The notes under the pieces are model-generated. The model was not told the DNA's origin and did no database searches. It was given only the letters and a program-made list of their open reading frames with translations. Below are positions 42,124 through 54,500 of a stretch of DNA of 64,000 bases, piece after piece; positions within the stretch are counted from its first letter, which is position 1; every line of letters begins with the position of its first letter. The position numbers and the translations under genes were made by a program. This DNA comes from Fulvia fulva (lineage: Eukaryota > Ascomycota > Dothideomycetes > Mycosphaerellales > Mycosphaerellaceae). The stretch covers positions 3,953,738 to 4,017,737 of the forward strand of contig NC_063021.1 of the NCBI RefSeq assembly GCF_020509005.1, given 5' to 3'.

Positions 42124-43395
42124 AATTGCGAGATCATGAGGGATGACAGTTCCCATTGTGATGTACATACCTTTAACGGCCGATACCAAAATCAATGTAC
42201 AGCGAACAGCATTCGACATGGTCTTGCCTATCAACACTGGTCGCTGTGGGAAGGATCACGAGAAGAAAATTACTACTACATCGCACAACTTTGTGACAGA
42301 CTGAATATTGGCTGACATTGCAGCACCTGCTTCCAGATGTCAACAACAGCGTTCGAAAACTTCCTCACAGCTGAGACAGATCTGCTCCCGAGCGTAAGGA
42401 CATGTATAGTCGTCTTCAACATGTACATCTCTAACCTCCCAAGACAGCAGGGACTATCGGCCGCACTCGAAAGATACAAAAGCATTACATTTGGTCTGTC
42501 GATCATTCATCATGACTTTGATGGCCTCGAGCAAGATCGGTCGATTCTCACTCTCTTCTTTCGCCGTGTGTCGAGTTTGATGACGTTGAAGATGCTATCC
42601 GTGCCATCGTAGAGCAGGAGATATCGGCCACAATTCTGTCTGCACAGAACGCCCCATTAGGATCACAGGCACTGGTCCTCTTCATCCTTGATCAAAACGA
42701 TGTCGTTCTTGGCAAACGACTGAACGGGGATGTCGAAGGATTGAGCGATATGCGAGCTGTCAGGTGCGTGCATTCCAAGCTAGGGCTGAATTACAGTACC
42801 TTCAGGCGCCACAGCTTCAGCTGAGAGGTCAGTATACAATGTGCGACGATGTCCTCGTCCCTCGCACATCGCAAATCGTATCTCGACAGTGATCTGTAGC
42901 CTGCCGTTCTGAATGGGTGGGCCACGCTTCCATCACAAGTCGCGCTCGGGCTGTACTACGTGCAAAGAAAGATGGGTAAAGGTAACATGTTCAAAAGTCT
43001 GGTGAATCGCGCATTCAAACCCACTGCCGCCACAGTGCGATGAGACCAAGCCTGTATGCAGACGGTCAGCCAGTGCAACGATTTGGTTGTGTATAGCGGC
43101 TTACGCGTGACCAAGATGCGGACGCATGAACCACACTTGCATATACAGGATATTCGAGCAGCGAGCGGCTCCGAAAGCATCCTCGCCCTCACCAACAAGC
43201 TCTAATGGGTCGCCTACGGCCCACCATGATGTCGACTTCGACCCAACAGACCTGATGCTCGTGGCTCTTTACACGACCGTCACAGCGCTAGTATCGAATT
43301 TAGTAGGTCCCGAAAGTAGCGATAGGCGAAGAGTAGCCACAAGTAGACGAAGGGTAGCGATAGGCAAGGTAGCAATAGTAAGACTAGTAACAGCG
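42124..43395. other. no intact gene; possible relic frame at 42580-42790
   Basis: A frame at about 42580-42790 reads VEFDDVEDAIRAIVEQEISA and ALVLFILDQNDVVLGKRL, which loosely resembles the end of a fungal nonribosomal-peptide-synthetase adenylation domain. Just upstream, another frame (42337-42612, MSTTAFENFLTAETDL) is open. Neither has a start, a stop and a domain together, so I call no gene. Confidence 0.25.
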
Positions 43396-43455
43396 AGGCC
43401 AGTGACAGTGAGGCCAGTGACAGTGCGGCCAGAGACAGTGAGGCCAGAGACAGTA
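43396..43455. repeat. 15-bp minisatellite, four units
   Basis: Units AGGCCAGTGACAGTG at 43396 and 43411, CGGCCAGAGACAGTG at 43426 and AGGCCAGAGACAGTA at 43441. A less regular AGTAGCGATAGGCRA-type repetition lies just upstream (about 43315-43380). Confidence 0.9.
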
Positions 43456-43718
43456 AGAGCGCCTTCGGCGCATAGATACGAGGCAGGCATCGCCACCTCC
43501 CAGCACAGTTTTACCAGTATATATCAATATACACGTATGTCTTGGTCTAAGGACGCGCCGGACTCGTGTAATGAGACATCTTTTCCAGTCGACTATGACG
43601 ATCGTGTAGAGAACTAGTCAATGTTACTCGTAGTCCAGTGAACATAAAGCGTCGACGCAGTTGTCTGCTTGAATCGTACCTTCCTTTCTTCAGCCGCTTC
43701 TAGGTCATGTACTGCCTC

Positions 43719-43958
43719 TTATTTGCATATGGCCTGAGACCATCCTTCCTCGCAACCGTCGCCAACTATTTTAGGGAGGCCGCAGTACTGGATACATCCC
43801 TTCTTCGCGCAACAATTTGCGCAATCGTGGTACGTCGGCACATTGCCACTTGCCGTGCATTGGATGCTATCTCGAGCTATGACATTAACCTGATCGAATG
43901 GGTTCGGCATTGCCATGACGATTGTTGCGAACGCTGCGATCGAGGTGAATGCTTTCAT
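43719..43958 (-). CDS. small secreted 8-cysteine protein at repeat-block border (effector candidate)
   Basis: 79 residues, single exon. Signal peptide MKAFTSIAAFATIVMA, a short pro-like region (MPNPFDQVNVIARD), then a compact domain with eight cysteines: C-x11-C-x2-CC-x4-C-x3-C-x10-C-x8-C, ending CK. The pattern of a CC pair plus six singles implies four disulfides. A TATAAG box lies about 95 nt upstream. It is the last intact gene before about 20 kb of transposons and the telomere, a common place for fast-evolving secreted proteins in plant-associated fungi. Family not recognised; function unknown. The codon pattern is not RIP-like and there are no internal stops. Confidence 0.8.
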   Translation of the reverse strand: MKAFTSIAAFATIVMAMPNPFDQVNVIARDSIQCTASGNVPTYHDCANCCAKKGCIQYCGLPKIVGDGCEEGWSQAICK

Positions 43959-44047
43959 GTTGAGAGTATTGACAGATAATGGGTACGCTTGATGTTGATG
44001 TATAATGAATTCAAACGATAAGATGTGGATAGGGCATAAGACGGCAT

Positions 44048-44053
44048 CTTATA
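44048..44053 (-). promoter_or_regulatory. candidate TATA box for the 43958 gene
   Basis: TATAAG on the minus strand, about 90-95 nt upstream of the start codon. Confidence 0.45.
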
Positions 44054-44558
44054 CTTGTCGCAACCTCTATCAAAGCAAAACTCCGCAGTGGTCTCGTCGA
44101 GTATACCCGGTATTCGTACGCGTAAAGTCGGTGGCTACATCCTAGATTGGAAGCTTACGTTCGAGGAGAGTTGTGATGCGTCGAGCTTAGCTAACTTCTG
44201 TTTCGGCGTACGCGGATGATATACTCCCATGGTTACCCTTGTCTAACGGCCGCTGTGAGGTGCTTTCTTATGCCGGAGTATTAGATAGCGCAATGCCTTA
44301 CCCTAGCGATAGTAGCATCGACGGACACGTTGAAGCGGCAGCGGTATGCTTGTTAGCGGGTAATATCGGAACCGCATACCTAGGTAAGCATGCATTTTGA
44401 GCCATGTACATAGCAGCTGCAGAGCTATAAATAACTACACTCTATCACGTTAGAAGTGTGGGAAGTTATTGTACGGGCTCATATAGGGTGTTTCAAAAGC
44501 AGGTTGTATATTACATATGTCTATCTAGAATAGACAAGTGTTGCTCTTGGAGAGGCTG

Positions 44559-44580
44559 CAGGTGACTAATCAGTCACCTG
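44559..44580. repeat. short perfect inverted repeat
   Basis: CAGGTGACT (44559-44567), 4-nt spacer AATC, AGTCACCTG (44572-44580). Perfect 9-bp arms in non-coding sequence. Confidence 0.9.
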
Positions 44581-45040
44581 ATTCTTAGCGTACGTGGCCT
44601 CAAGTTTTGATGATGGGATGTTGCCCATGTGCACGCTCGGATCGCGACACACCCCCTTAGCTCGTGCGCTGGAGTGAATGAGCTGATTCCTATGTGATCG
44701 CGTGCACCCTGTCATAACCACCCCCCCCTACCTATGGCAGTGACGTCAGGCCCTCGGTGTTGCTGCTGCTGCAGTAAGGGTAAGTCAGCTGTTTCAAGTG
44801 AAGTGAGCTGAGGTAAGTGAGGTGAGCTTTGTACTCCTTCCCTTATGCCTCACTTTCACTGCTGCCATTGTTACCTATATTATAAAGCATAGATTATGTG
44901 ACTGTTGCCGGTAAGATGGCTCAGGTGATGGTCCCGTTACACGGACTTTTACTTAGGTGTGCAATCATCTCACCTACCGGTAAACATTAGAAATCCTAAG
45001 TTCAATCTAGGGGTAGCCTTAGTCCTATCGTATGCTTAAA

Positions 45041-48000
45041 CATATAGATAGATAGATAGATTTGTCATTCCCCTGTTCTAGGACCCTATCCGGCCTATGC
45101 AGGTATATATCTATTGTTATATACAAAGGGAAACCCGAATAGGTGAAAACCCTTCCCGCCCCCGACTACTCCTTGTCTAGTTTAGCTTTCCCTCTGAACG
45201 TACGTAGTCCATGTCACTACCCCGTTAGCCCCCGCTCCTAGCCGGTCTCGTCGCGCTGCGTCGTGTCCTCTCTTCCTGCACTGCTCCTACTAGGCGGTAC
45301 TGTTCTAGCCAGCCCTTCTCTAGTATCCAGTTCGTAATACGCCGTAGGTCCTCAGCGTTATTAAGAAGTGCCCCAATCGTCCGGTTCCTCGCCTTTGCCA
45401 TCCACTCCCCCCTTCCTAGCGACCACCTCGGACAGACGAGGAGTGCGTGCCGTACGTTCTAGGAGCGATAGCCGTAGGGGCAGCTAGTATTCGTGTATCC
45501 TAGAACCTTTCTCTATAATAGGTACCCCTAGAGGCCGATGTGTTCGCTTCGCAGTTGGGTTGCTATGCTACTCTGTGCCCTCGTAAGGCGGTAGTGGATA
45601 AGCTTCGGGGGGTGCTTGACCGCGGATTTTGTAGCTGACCATTCCTTAGGTTGTCCCGCTAGCTAAGGGCGTCCACTATGCCCTACAACCTGGTTGTTCC
45701 ACCTCTCTTTCCATAGTTGTTCTATAAACGATTTCTTACCTTCCTATTATGTTACTAGCTGTTCGTCCCTTGCCCGGTAGTTCGGCTCGTTTCCGGGTCG
45801 AATGCCCCTATACGCTAGTACTGATTCGCGGGCCCTTGCGACTGCACTGGCGATGACCTTCTGTACTGGGTACTGTGCCGACTTGCCTAAGTAGGAGGTC
45901 CGTAGTCTATAGATGTATAGGTCGATCGGCGGTATAGCGGTCTCGTGCTTAAGCATCCTCGTTAGTGTCGACTTATATACCCCGGTGACCTTCCTTAGGC
46001 ATTGGTTTTGGATCTTCGCTAGCGGCGCGACGAGTCCCTTCGATAGGCAGGCCCTCTCGCCTAAGGACTATACTTGGCTGCTATAGGTAAGGACTGGCCG
46101 TACAATAGCCGTATATAGAAGTCGTGACTACCGGAAGTCCGCCCCCTATATGGACGCAGTGAGCCTCTGGTATGATGCTATATTCTGTTCAGCTTTCCGT
46201 AATATTGCCTATACGTGCTTCCTCTACCGTAGCGCCGGGTCCACCTATAGTCCGAGGATCCTGAGCTGATTTGCCGGGTTAGTCGTGTGCCCCTATATCT
46301 GGATAGAAGCTTGCATATTATGGAACCGTGGCCGGCGCGTAGAGTGTATTAGATTGTACTTTTCTGGGGCAAACCGAGCCCCGTGCCTCCTAGCCTAGTC
46401 CTCGCAGATCTTGTGCTTCTCTTCTAGTAGCCTACAGTTCTCCTCAGTCGAGGAAGACCACGCTAGGATGTTTGTGTCGTCTACGAAGCCGCTCGCAGCG
46501 GTGTTCTGGGATTCTAGGGCTAGGAGCAGCGTCGCTATAAAGAAGAGGAACAGAATAGGTGCTAGCGTTGAGCCCTACGGGATTCTAGTGTGGACTGCTT
46601 GAAATGGGCTTCTGTACTAGCCGACCAGGATCGACGTACTACGGTTTTGGAGGTAGGACCGTACGAAGTTGACAAGCCACTCAGGGAGTCCCTTCGACCT
46701 TAGGATGTAGAGTAGCCGCGGGTGTGACACGTAGTCGAAGGCTCCCGATATGTCTAGGCTAAGTAAGGAAGCCACCTTGTCCCTATTCTTATACCAGATA
46801 GCCTTTACCTAAGAGGTGATAAGTTCCATCGCGGATAGCGTCGATCGCTGTAGGCGCGCACCCATCTGGGTGTCCGGGAGTAGGGAGTGTTCCTCTACCG
46901 CCTCGGAGAGTCTCGTTGTAACCAGCTTCTTAAGCGCCTTCCTAAGAGTGTTAAGGAGCGCAATTGGGCGGTACGACTTCACCTGCGTATAGTCTTCCTT
47001 CTGCGGCTTGCGTAGGACCACTGTCGTCGATTGTTTAAAAGCTATCGGGTAGTACCCGGTCTGTAGGCAGGCGTTGAAGATCGCTGCAACTACTAGGGCT
47101 AGTTGATCTCTACACTTCTTTAGTAGCTCGTTTGGGATCCTATCCGGCCCCGGGGCTTTCTTCGCCGGTAACTTCCTTAGCATAGCGGCAACTTCTCCCT
47201 CGGACACCTCCTGTTGGACCGCGATGCTAGGGGCTAGGGGAGTAGAGCTGTTTATGTCGCTTAGATCAGCCTCGACTAGGGGCGGGAAGAACTTGCTAGC
47301 CAGTAGACGCGCCTTGGCCTCGGGGTCGCTAACCGGGCCACTAGGCGATTGTAGCGCTAGGATAGAGAAGGAGGGGCCCTATGTAGGGTCCTATCGGGCC
47401 CATTTCGCTAGCTTCTACATCCTCTCTAGCTTGCCGGCGATTTCTTCCACTGTGGCCCTCCAGCCGACTGCTTTCTCCCTTCGTATTATGGCTTTCTTCT
47501 GTTGGTATGCCTCCCTATATACGTTCCAGGCCTCCTCGCTATAGCTGCTCGTCCATACCCGGCGGGCTCTCCTTGCTTCTCTTACTACCGCAGTGCACTC
47601 CGGCGTCTAGTATAGTTTGGACCATGTCGTTAGTTAGGCAAGCGGAACGTGAAGTGAGGTCGCTTTTCTTATTTCGTCTGTCAACCCCTAGACTGCTTCG
47701 TCTATCTCGTCTTTACTGTTGTATTGCTGCTGCGCGATCTAGACTAGCCTCTTAGAGTCATCGAGGTACGCCTAGATGTTGGCCCAGTGGGCCTTTCCCT
47801 AGTTTGGCTTAGGGGTTCTCGCTGGTGTGCGTTATATCTATGTCGTAATAGAGGTCCTGACTAGCATGTGGTCTGACGACGCCTCGAGTTCATGTTCGAT
47901 CCCATAGTAGGTTACCGTGTGGTAGTGGCTATCTGAGATCTAGGAGAGGTCGATCGTGCCTTGGAGTCCCCCTCTCTTCCAGGTGCCCAGGTTCTTCGGG

Positions 48001-49900
48001 GTATTGAGGGCAATTGCGTTGCTCGCTATCAAGTCGAGTACTTCGTCGGCTATAGGGTGCGGCTGCATAAGGCTTTCCTAGGAAGGGTAGTGTATGTTGA
48101 AGTCTCCTACTACGATGTAGCACCCTTGTCTCTTGAGCGCACTGTCTAGGTGTCTGTAGACCCCTAGGTCGCGGCTAGACCTCGAGGCTGGCGGTTGTAT
48201 GTATAGGTTGTGTATCTAGGTGCTACCTACGTAGAGGGAGGTAATATCGCCCCCGCCTTCTTCGTCTGCGTAGTACACTACCTCCTAGTCGGATTCTAGT
48301 ATGTCCTTGCTGACATAGAAGCACGTGCGGGGTCTGCCGTCGCCTCGTAGGCATGTCGTGTAGCCTGGTGACTTGTAGGTCGTTGGTCTCTTATAGTGCG
48401 GGTTAATCTATAGCTCCTAGATTGCAAGGACGTAGTGGACGCGCGGGTCCGCCTCGTGTAGGAAATGGTTCTAGACTATATCCTTGCTATAGTTGACGTT
48501 ATACTGGATGATGCTAAGCGTATCGAGGCTAGTTATCGGCATCGACAATCATTTCCTCTATATCGTCCTGTGTCCTACTGCCCTATGCGTCCTAGTCTAC
48601 GCCTATCGGCTGTGTACTAAAGGGGAGCCGGGCCTGGTTAGATTCCCTCGCCGCAGCTAGCAGAGCACGTGGCCTCCCGTACGCCCTAGGTTGCGCATCC
48701 TTTACATCGTTCTCGGCCCTAGGGCGCTTATGCCCGACCGCCGCTAGTTGGTTCCGGTATAGGCTAGCCTTACGGTCGCCGTAGAATCTTAGGGCGACGG
48801 TTCTGTTTGTGATTGCCTTGTTTTTCGCTAGTTTCCGCTATAGGCATTCCGCACTATACGATAGGTGGTGCCCCGGACAGTTCGCGCACCGTCTCGTAGT
48901 CGATGTACAGTCCCTAGACATATAGTCTCCTATACAGTTCGAGCAGGCCTGCTTGTTTGTACACGTGTAGGTTTGGTGTCCATACTGTTAGCATTTGAAG
49001 CATTAGAGGACACGAAAGGATGAGGAGTGCTTTTCTACTATCTTAAGGCTGTATTGCCAGACTAGGCCTTGTTCTATCGCTAGATCCGCCGCTTTCGCGT
49101 CTTATAGCTATACTATTAGCGCCGAGGCCTTCTTGCCTTCTGGCCATTTCCTATAGAGCCAAGTCGCCTTCTGGATTGGAGAGTTAAGAGTGACCGGGTT
49201 GTCCTCTTAGAGAGCGCGTAGGTGACCCTGGTTGGTTAGGTCAAACTCCTTAGGCATGTCGTGGACTAGGATCGTGAATTGTTTCGTTAAGACCTTCGCT
49301 AATGCCGTAACCTTAGATGCCCACTGTAGCTGTGCCTCTAGGTGCCTCCTAGCAGTAGTAGAGCTAGTATAGATCTATAGAGTGCCGTTAGACTGTTGGT
49401 TCACTACGACCACCCCTGGTTGGTTGATTCGTTAGGCGAGCTCCTTGTTCGATAGCTTCGTAACTTCGGCCTAGTCTTCCTTTGCTACAATGCGGATCGT
49501 AACTGCATCGTGCGTTAGGCGGGGGCCTAGTATCGATGCCGCGACCGATGCCTAGCTATAGGGGTGTTGATTCCGGGTGGCCTTACTAATCGCCTAGGAC
49601 GTCGTCCTCATTTCTTGTTGCCCTCGGTGATACGACAGTACAAGCGCCGTGCGTAGCTGAGTGATCATTGCCTATAGAGACCGGTAAGGGAGCTAATCGT
49701 TAGTTTCTATACTTTTTGCGTCCTCTATAAGTTGCTACCAGTTGTCTTAGGGGGGCTTCGCCTATAGGGCCGTAGGCGCCGTTAGTGCCGTAGCCTAGGC
49801 TGCCATTGCCTAGGAGTTGCCTAATGTAGCTAGGCACCTCCGCGGCGTTTGGAGCTGAAGAAACAGGGTGAAGAGAGCTTCAAGCTGTCCAGATTGAATG
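45041..49900 (-). mobile_element. Tad1-like LINE retrotransposon, point-mutated
   Basis: Minus-strand non-LTR element. ORF1 (about 49700-48600) has a gag-like region (TIRIVAKED, KLSNKELA, VVVVNQQSNGTL) and zinc knuckles (CFKC.QYGHQTYTC, then CANCPGHHLSYSAEC). ORF2 starts near 48540 with an endonuclease domain (SIIQYNVNYSKDIV; GDFNIHYPS; SDHMLV with the catalytic His). Then comes a reverse transcriptase, best seen at 47207-46809 (KKAPGPDRIPNELLKKC, VLRKPQKEDYTQVKSYRPIA), with the active-site block as FVDDTN near 46480. A C-terminal cysteine/histidine region follows. Many TAG stops interrupt both ORFs, so it is inactive. The 3' end carries a TCTA-type tetranucleotide tail (45044-45062). 5' boundary approximate. 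Confidence 0.88.
45044..45062. repeat. (TAGA)n tail at LINE 3' end
   Basis: Four to five TAGA units on the plus strand (TCTA on the element strand), exactly where the LINE homology ends. Short simple-repeat tails are usual for target-primed LINE insertions. Confidence 0.7.
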
Positions 49901-51587
49901 AGGTAGAACTCCCTCAGTCCTAGGGGCAGTGGCCTGCTTTGTATATCGTTAGAATGGCCTTGATAAGAGCTTTCGAATGTGTCTTGTTTTGGCGCAGAGA
50001 TCGATGAGCGTTTTGCTTAAACATATATTGTCGTCCGCTCAACTTATTGAATTATCCGATAATTACTCTATACTAAGTTATTTCGCTCCGGTAAATAGTA
50101 AGAGAGCTCGCTCTACTTCTAGAGAGTATAAGATACTAGTTAGTAGCGTAATATACTAGGCTGTCTACGACAGAGCTTGCACTATATAAGGTGTAATAGG
50201 GCTCTAATAGGTAACACCGGAGTAACGGTATCGGAAAGTTAAAAAGGCGCTAGGGTGCCTTACTTTCTATACTTTTAAAGGTTATTACCTTAGGGTAGTA
50301 ACACCTTTTTGTTTAAGGCAAGTGTATACTATATATAAGGTACAAAAGTAGCGGATAATATAGTAATAAGGTAGTAGTCTTATTACTAGTAGTAGGTTAG
50401 AGGCGTTTCTTACATTCTAATTAGACACGCTACTTTTATCGCGCGCGCGTACGCTACTACTAGTTATAGGGAGTTTCTCGCCCTTACGCTATTAGCTAAT
50501 AGGAGTCCGAGAAATACCTATTAATAATAGTACTAGGGCCGTATCGGTAAATAGTAGATACTTACCCTAGCTTCGTTATCGTCTATAGTATTAGTAGCTA
50601 CTAGTAGCCGTGTTTTACGCCTACTAGCGCTTCTAGAGAGGTGTCCGTAAAGATAAAGCCGTTTGGTATTTGTTTCGAGATAAGGTAAGGCCACTACTAC
50701 GGGCTTCTTAGGCGTCTATTAGCCCGTTACCTCCTAATTTAGCTATAGAGGGTACTAAGGTACGTAGGTCTACGCCTTCCTTAGTATTACCGTACCGGCG
50801 TATATTTACTTAAACCCGTAGGTACGTACCTAGACCTCGCGCCCGCTAACTAACCCGACTAGCGGCTTAGCGCCCGTATATAACTCTCGCGCCCTCCGCG
50901 CCTCTCCTAGATAGAACATCTATTCGACTTATACCTTACCCGACTACGTTCTTATACCTACTTATAATACTTCGAATAGATTATTACTAACGTATAGAGA
51001 GACACGAGAAGCTATATTCGGGAGATTATAGAGAAACCGCGATAGTATACGAGGAAGTACTAAGATTAGGTATCGTACTCGCTAAGTCGTACCTTAAAGT
51101 AGATTATAGCTAATATAGTAATAATAGCGAGACAGACCGGTACCGGCGTACTAGGCGTAAGTATAGAGGATACTAATAGACGCGTTTATCGCGCGTCGCT
51201 TAATAGATTATCCTTCTTTACCCTACCTCCTAATCCGCCCGATAACGATAGCGCAAACCCGGCGACGTAGACTTAAGGATATAAAGAGGATATCGTAAAT
51301 AAGCTCCTCGACGAGAATAACTAGTACCGTAAGTAGTATAAGAAGGTGTTCGACTAACTTAAGGCGATTAAGAAAGAGGAGGTCGAGATAGAGCTAAACT
51401 TAGCTATAAGGGCGCGCGTACTATAGGGTCTGAATAAGATAGTTATTGTTCTACGAAGCTACGAAAGAGGAGCGCGAGGCGCGGCGAAGTTATAAAGTAA
51501 AGCTAAGCCGCGCTAACCCGATACGGAAGGTCCGCGGTTTAGCCGGGCCGACGTAGCTATAGTAAGGGGTCGCGGGCTACCCGTAAT
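49901..51587. other. heavily mutated repeat DNA; includes likely 3' LTR of Gypsy-A
   Basis: TA-rich sequence full of CTAG/TATA words. On the plus strand a decayed coding block at about 51150-51500 reads DIVNKLLDENN-stop-YRK and LKAIKKEEVEIELNLAIRAR with stops where Gln or Trp would fit; I do not recognise it. The rightmost few hundred bases should be the 3' LTR of Gypsy-A, which starts at 51588 reading leftward. Its left edge cannot be fixed because the matching LTR was lost at the chromosome end. Confidence 0.45.
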
Positions 51588-54500
51588 AGTACCCCCCTCC
51601 TAAAACACGCCTTAGTCCTCTAAGCGTTATCTACCTTATAAGGCCACTTACCTATCGAGCTCTATAATCGCGCGAACGCCTAATTATTCTCTAGTACCCT
51701 ATCGTTATCCGATAATATTGTATTCGCTCTATTAAGACTATCCTCGACCGGCTTCCTTCGAGAAATATATTACCTAGTTAGCTAGCTTACCCTAGACCTA
51801 AGTCTATCTTCGGCTAGTACTCGCGTATAATCCTTATAACTAAAGTTAGGTATTATTATATACTCTATAGGCTCTACTTAAGTATCGAATATATATAGAG
51901 CAGATTCTATTAGAGGTAAGGCTCGAGGCGACTTATTCGTAACGGTGTCTTTTGGAATAACCCTGATCGAGTTGAGCCCGAGCACCTTAGTAGCTAGTAG
52001 GGACTAGTTAGATAGAGCTACGAAGCCTATAGGCGTAGACAACTCCGGCCGGTTATAGTAAAAGTCTATAATAGCGGCGGCTACGTGTTCAAGCATGTCC
52101 TCTATAGGTTACTAGGTCTTACTATCCTCCTCGTTCTGATATCCAGCCCATTTCACCTTATACTATGTATCTACTTTACGCTTATGCCCCTTCTTCACCT
52201 TGCCTACCCGCTTACGGGTGTATATGTCAAGGATCTTTTCCACCTCGTATATATACGTAGGTACTACTACTACATCGGCTACTACATTAGCCTCGGTAGT
52301 ATTAGGTTCGATAGTTATCGGTAGTAGCGGCGCTAGATGCTACCCTTTAAGTAGTGGGAAATCGGGGTAGTCGGCTCGTTGTAGTAGTGAGGTATAGAAG
52401 CAGTTATCAAGTCCTACTAGAGCGTCTAATAGTTTCAGTTAATAAGAGAGTCTAGCCGGTATGACTTCCGTAATCTGGTAAGGGCCGGTATATCTCCTAT
52501 CTAGCTTCTTAGATAGTCGAGTCGTACGGATGTTCTTAGTGCTAAGATATACCTAATCACCTACCTTATAGTCTAGAGGAATGCTTCGGTAGCGGTTTGC
52601 TACCTCTACTTAGAGAGCTTATAACATTTGTATATTCTCTTAAAGGTGTTTGTGAAGCTCGCAAATTCGATATATAAAGGTTTCTACTGATCGCGTATCT
52701 AGTCGCTAGAGAGTAGTCAGTCCTCCCTCCTTTCTAGTATTTAGGTCAACTCGCTCTATAAACTTAGGGTTATATCCTAAGGTGGCGTAGAACGGCGACA
52801 CACTAGTAGTCTTAGACAGGTGATTGTTGATCGCAAACTAAGTAAGGCATAGCTATTCTGCCTAGTTATCCTGTGCCTTATTAGTAAACATACGGAGATA
52901 CTGTTCTATCGCCTAGTTAGTACGTTCTGACTGTCTATCAGTTTCTAGGTAATACGAAGAACTTAGCTTATAATTTGTACGGAGCATCTTATAGAGTTTC
53001 TTCTAGAAGGTAGCAACCTACTACTTGCTACGGTCTAATATAATAGTGTTAGGAAACCCGCGCCGATAGAATATATATTTAAGGAAAGGCCTTGCCGCAT
53101 TCTGTACTGTTATTACGCTAATAGAGATCAGCTCGACTTCCTTAGTAAGCCTGTTAGTGACGGTCATAATATTGTTATAGACTATACCGTTAAGAGCACT
53201 GTCTAGAAGTCCGACAACGAAGTCGACTACAATGTGTTTCTAAGGCCGATCTAGAATAGGAAGTAGCTATAGTAATCCTAGTGGCTAGGAGTGTAGAGAT
53301 TTTGTTATACGGTAGGTACGGCAATTCGCGGTGTATCTACGTACGGATCTCGCTAATCTAGGCTAGTAGAATTCACGTGCTACGAGTTTATAAGTACGAG
53401 CTCGTCCTAGATGGCCTACTACTAGAGCGTTATAGTTTATCTTGATTATCCTAGTCTATAAAGCTTAGTCATTTAGTACCTATAAGCTCTACTCGTCGTA
53501 TTGATTTCGAATATATAGCAGGTCGCTATCTACTTTATAGTGTGCTAGGGGAATCTTCGCTCTCTATAGCAGTATAGGAGTACGGTCTTTCTATAGGTCC
53601 TTAATCGCGGTCTTAAGCTCGTTATCGGTTACGTACGCCGTCGACATTTGATACTCGAGTTCGGCTTCCCGCTAACTTTTACGCGTCGCCGGTTGTTTAG
53701 TAGGCGTATCTCGTTCTATAGGTATTAACTCTTTAGCTTTAGGGTTTAGCGGTACTAGTTCCTCTTCTTCCGGCGTATCTTCTACTATTGCCTATAGTAA
53801 GGCGATCTTAAGGAATCGCTTAGGAGGCAGTAATGTCTAATACTAATGCTAGTTCCGAGGGTCGTCCACCCCCTACGGAAGGTCCTAGCTACGTCTCGTT
53901 AGGCTGTCTAGCTTTATACCTTAAAGTCCTAGACGGTATATTATCTTAAAGTTGAACTATAACAAGAACTTAGCCTAACGCGCTTGTCGCCGATTTAGCT
54001 ACTTTGTCGTCATAAAGTATTCCTGGTTCTTGTAGTCGGTGTAAATCTTGACTAGCTATAAGTCCTTATTATCTACCTCGTAGGCGAGCTCGGGTCTCTA
54101 TTCCTTAAAAGCCTTGATAATAGCTAACAGTTCCTTGTTATAGATTTCATAATTACACTCCTATAGACTCAACTTCTTCGAGTAGAAGGCTATAGGATAT
54201 AGTACACCATTCTCGTTATACTACGAAAGCACGCCGGCGTTCATAAAATCTAAAGAATCTGTCTCTATTACTGTTTCCCTACCTAGTACGTAATGTACGA
54301 GCATGCCGGCTTTGCTAAACGTAGCTTTCAAATTGTCAAAGGCTCGTTAGCAATCTAGTGACTATTGAATCCTTCTGTTCTTGTGATTACTTGGTCCGTC
54401 CGACTTAGTCAGGTTTGTAAGAGGAGCAGCTATACGCAAAAATGCTTCGATGAACCGCCTATAGAAGTTAGCAAATCTAAGGAAGGCCTAGACATCCTTC

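Larger units (their letters stand above)
43959..45040. other. transition zone, no gene recognised
   Basis: Sequence between the last gene and the LINE. It contains the inverted repeat at 44559-44580, a C run near 44725 and GTGAG/CTGAGG-rich repetition at 44785-44830. No coding support. Confidence 0.45.
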
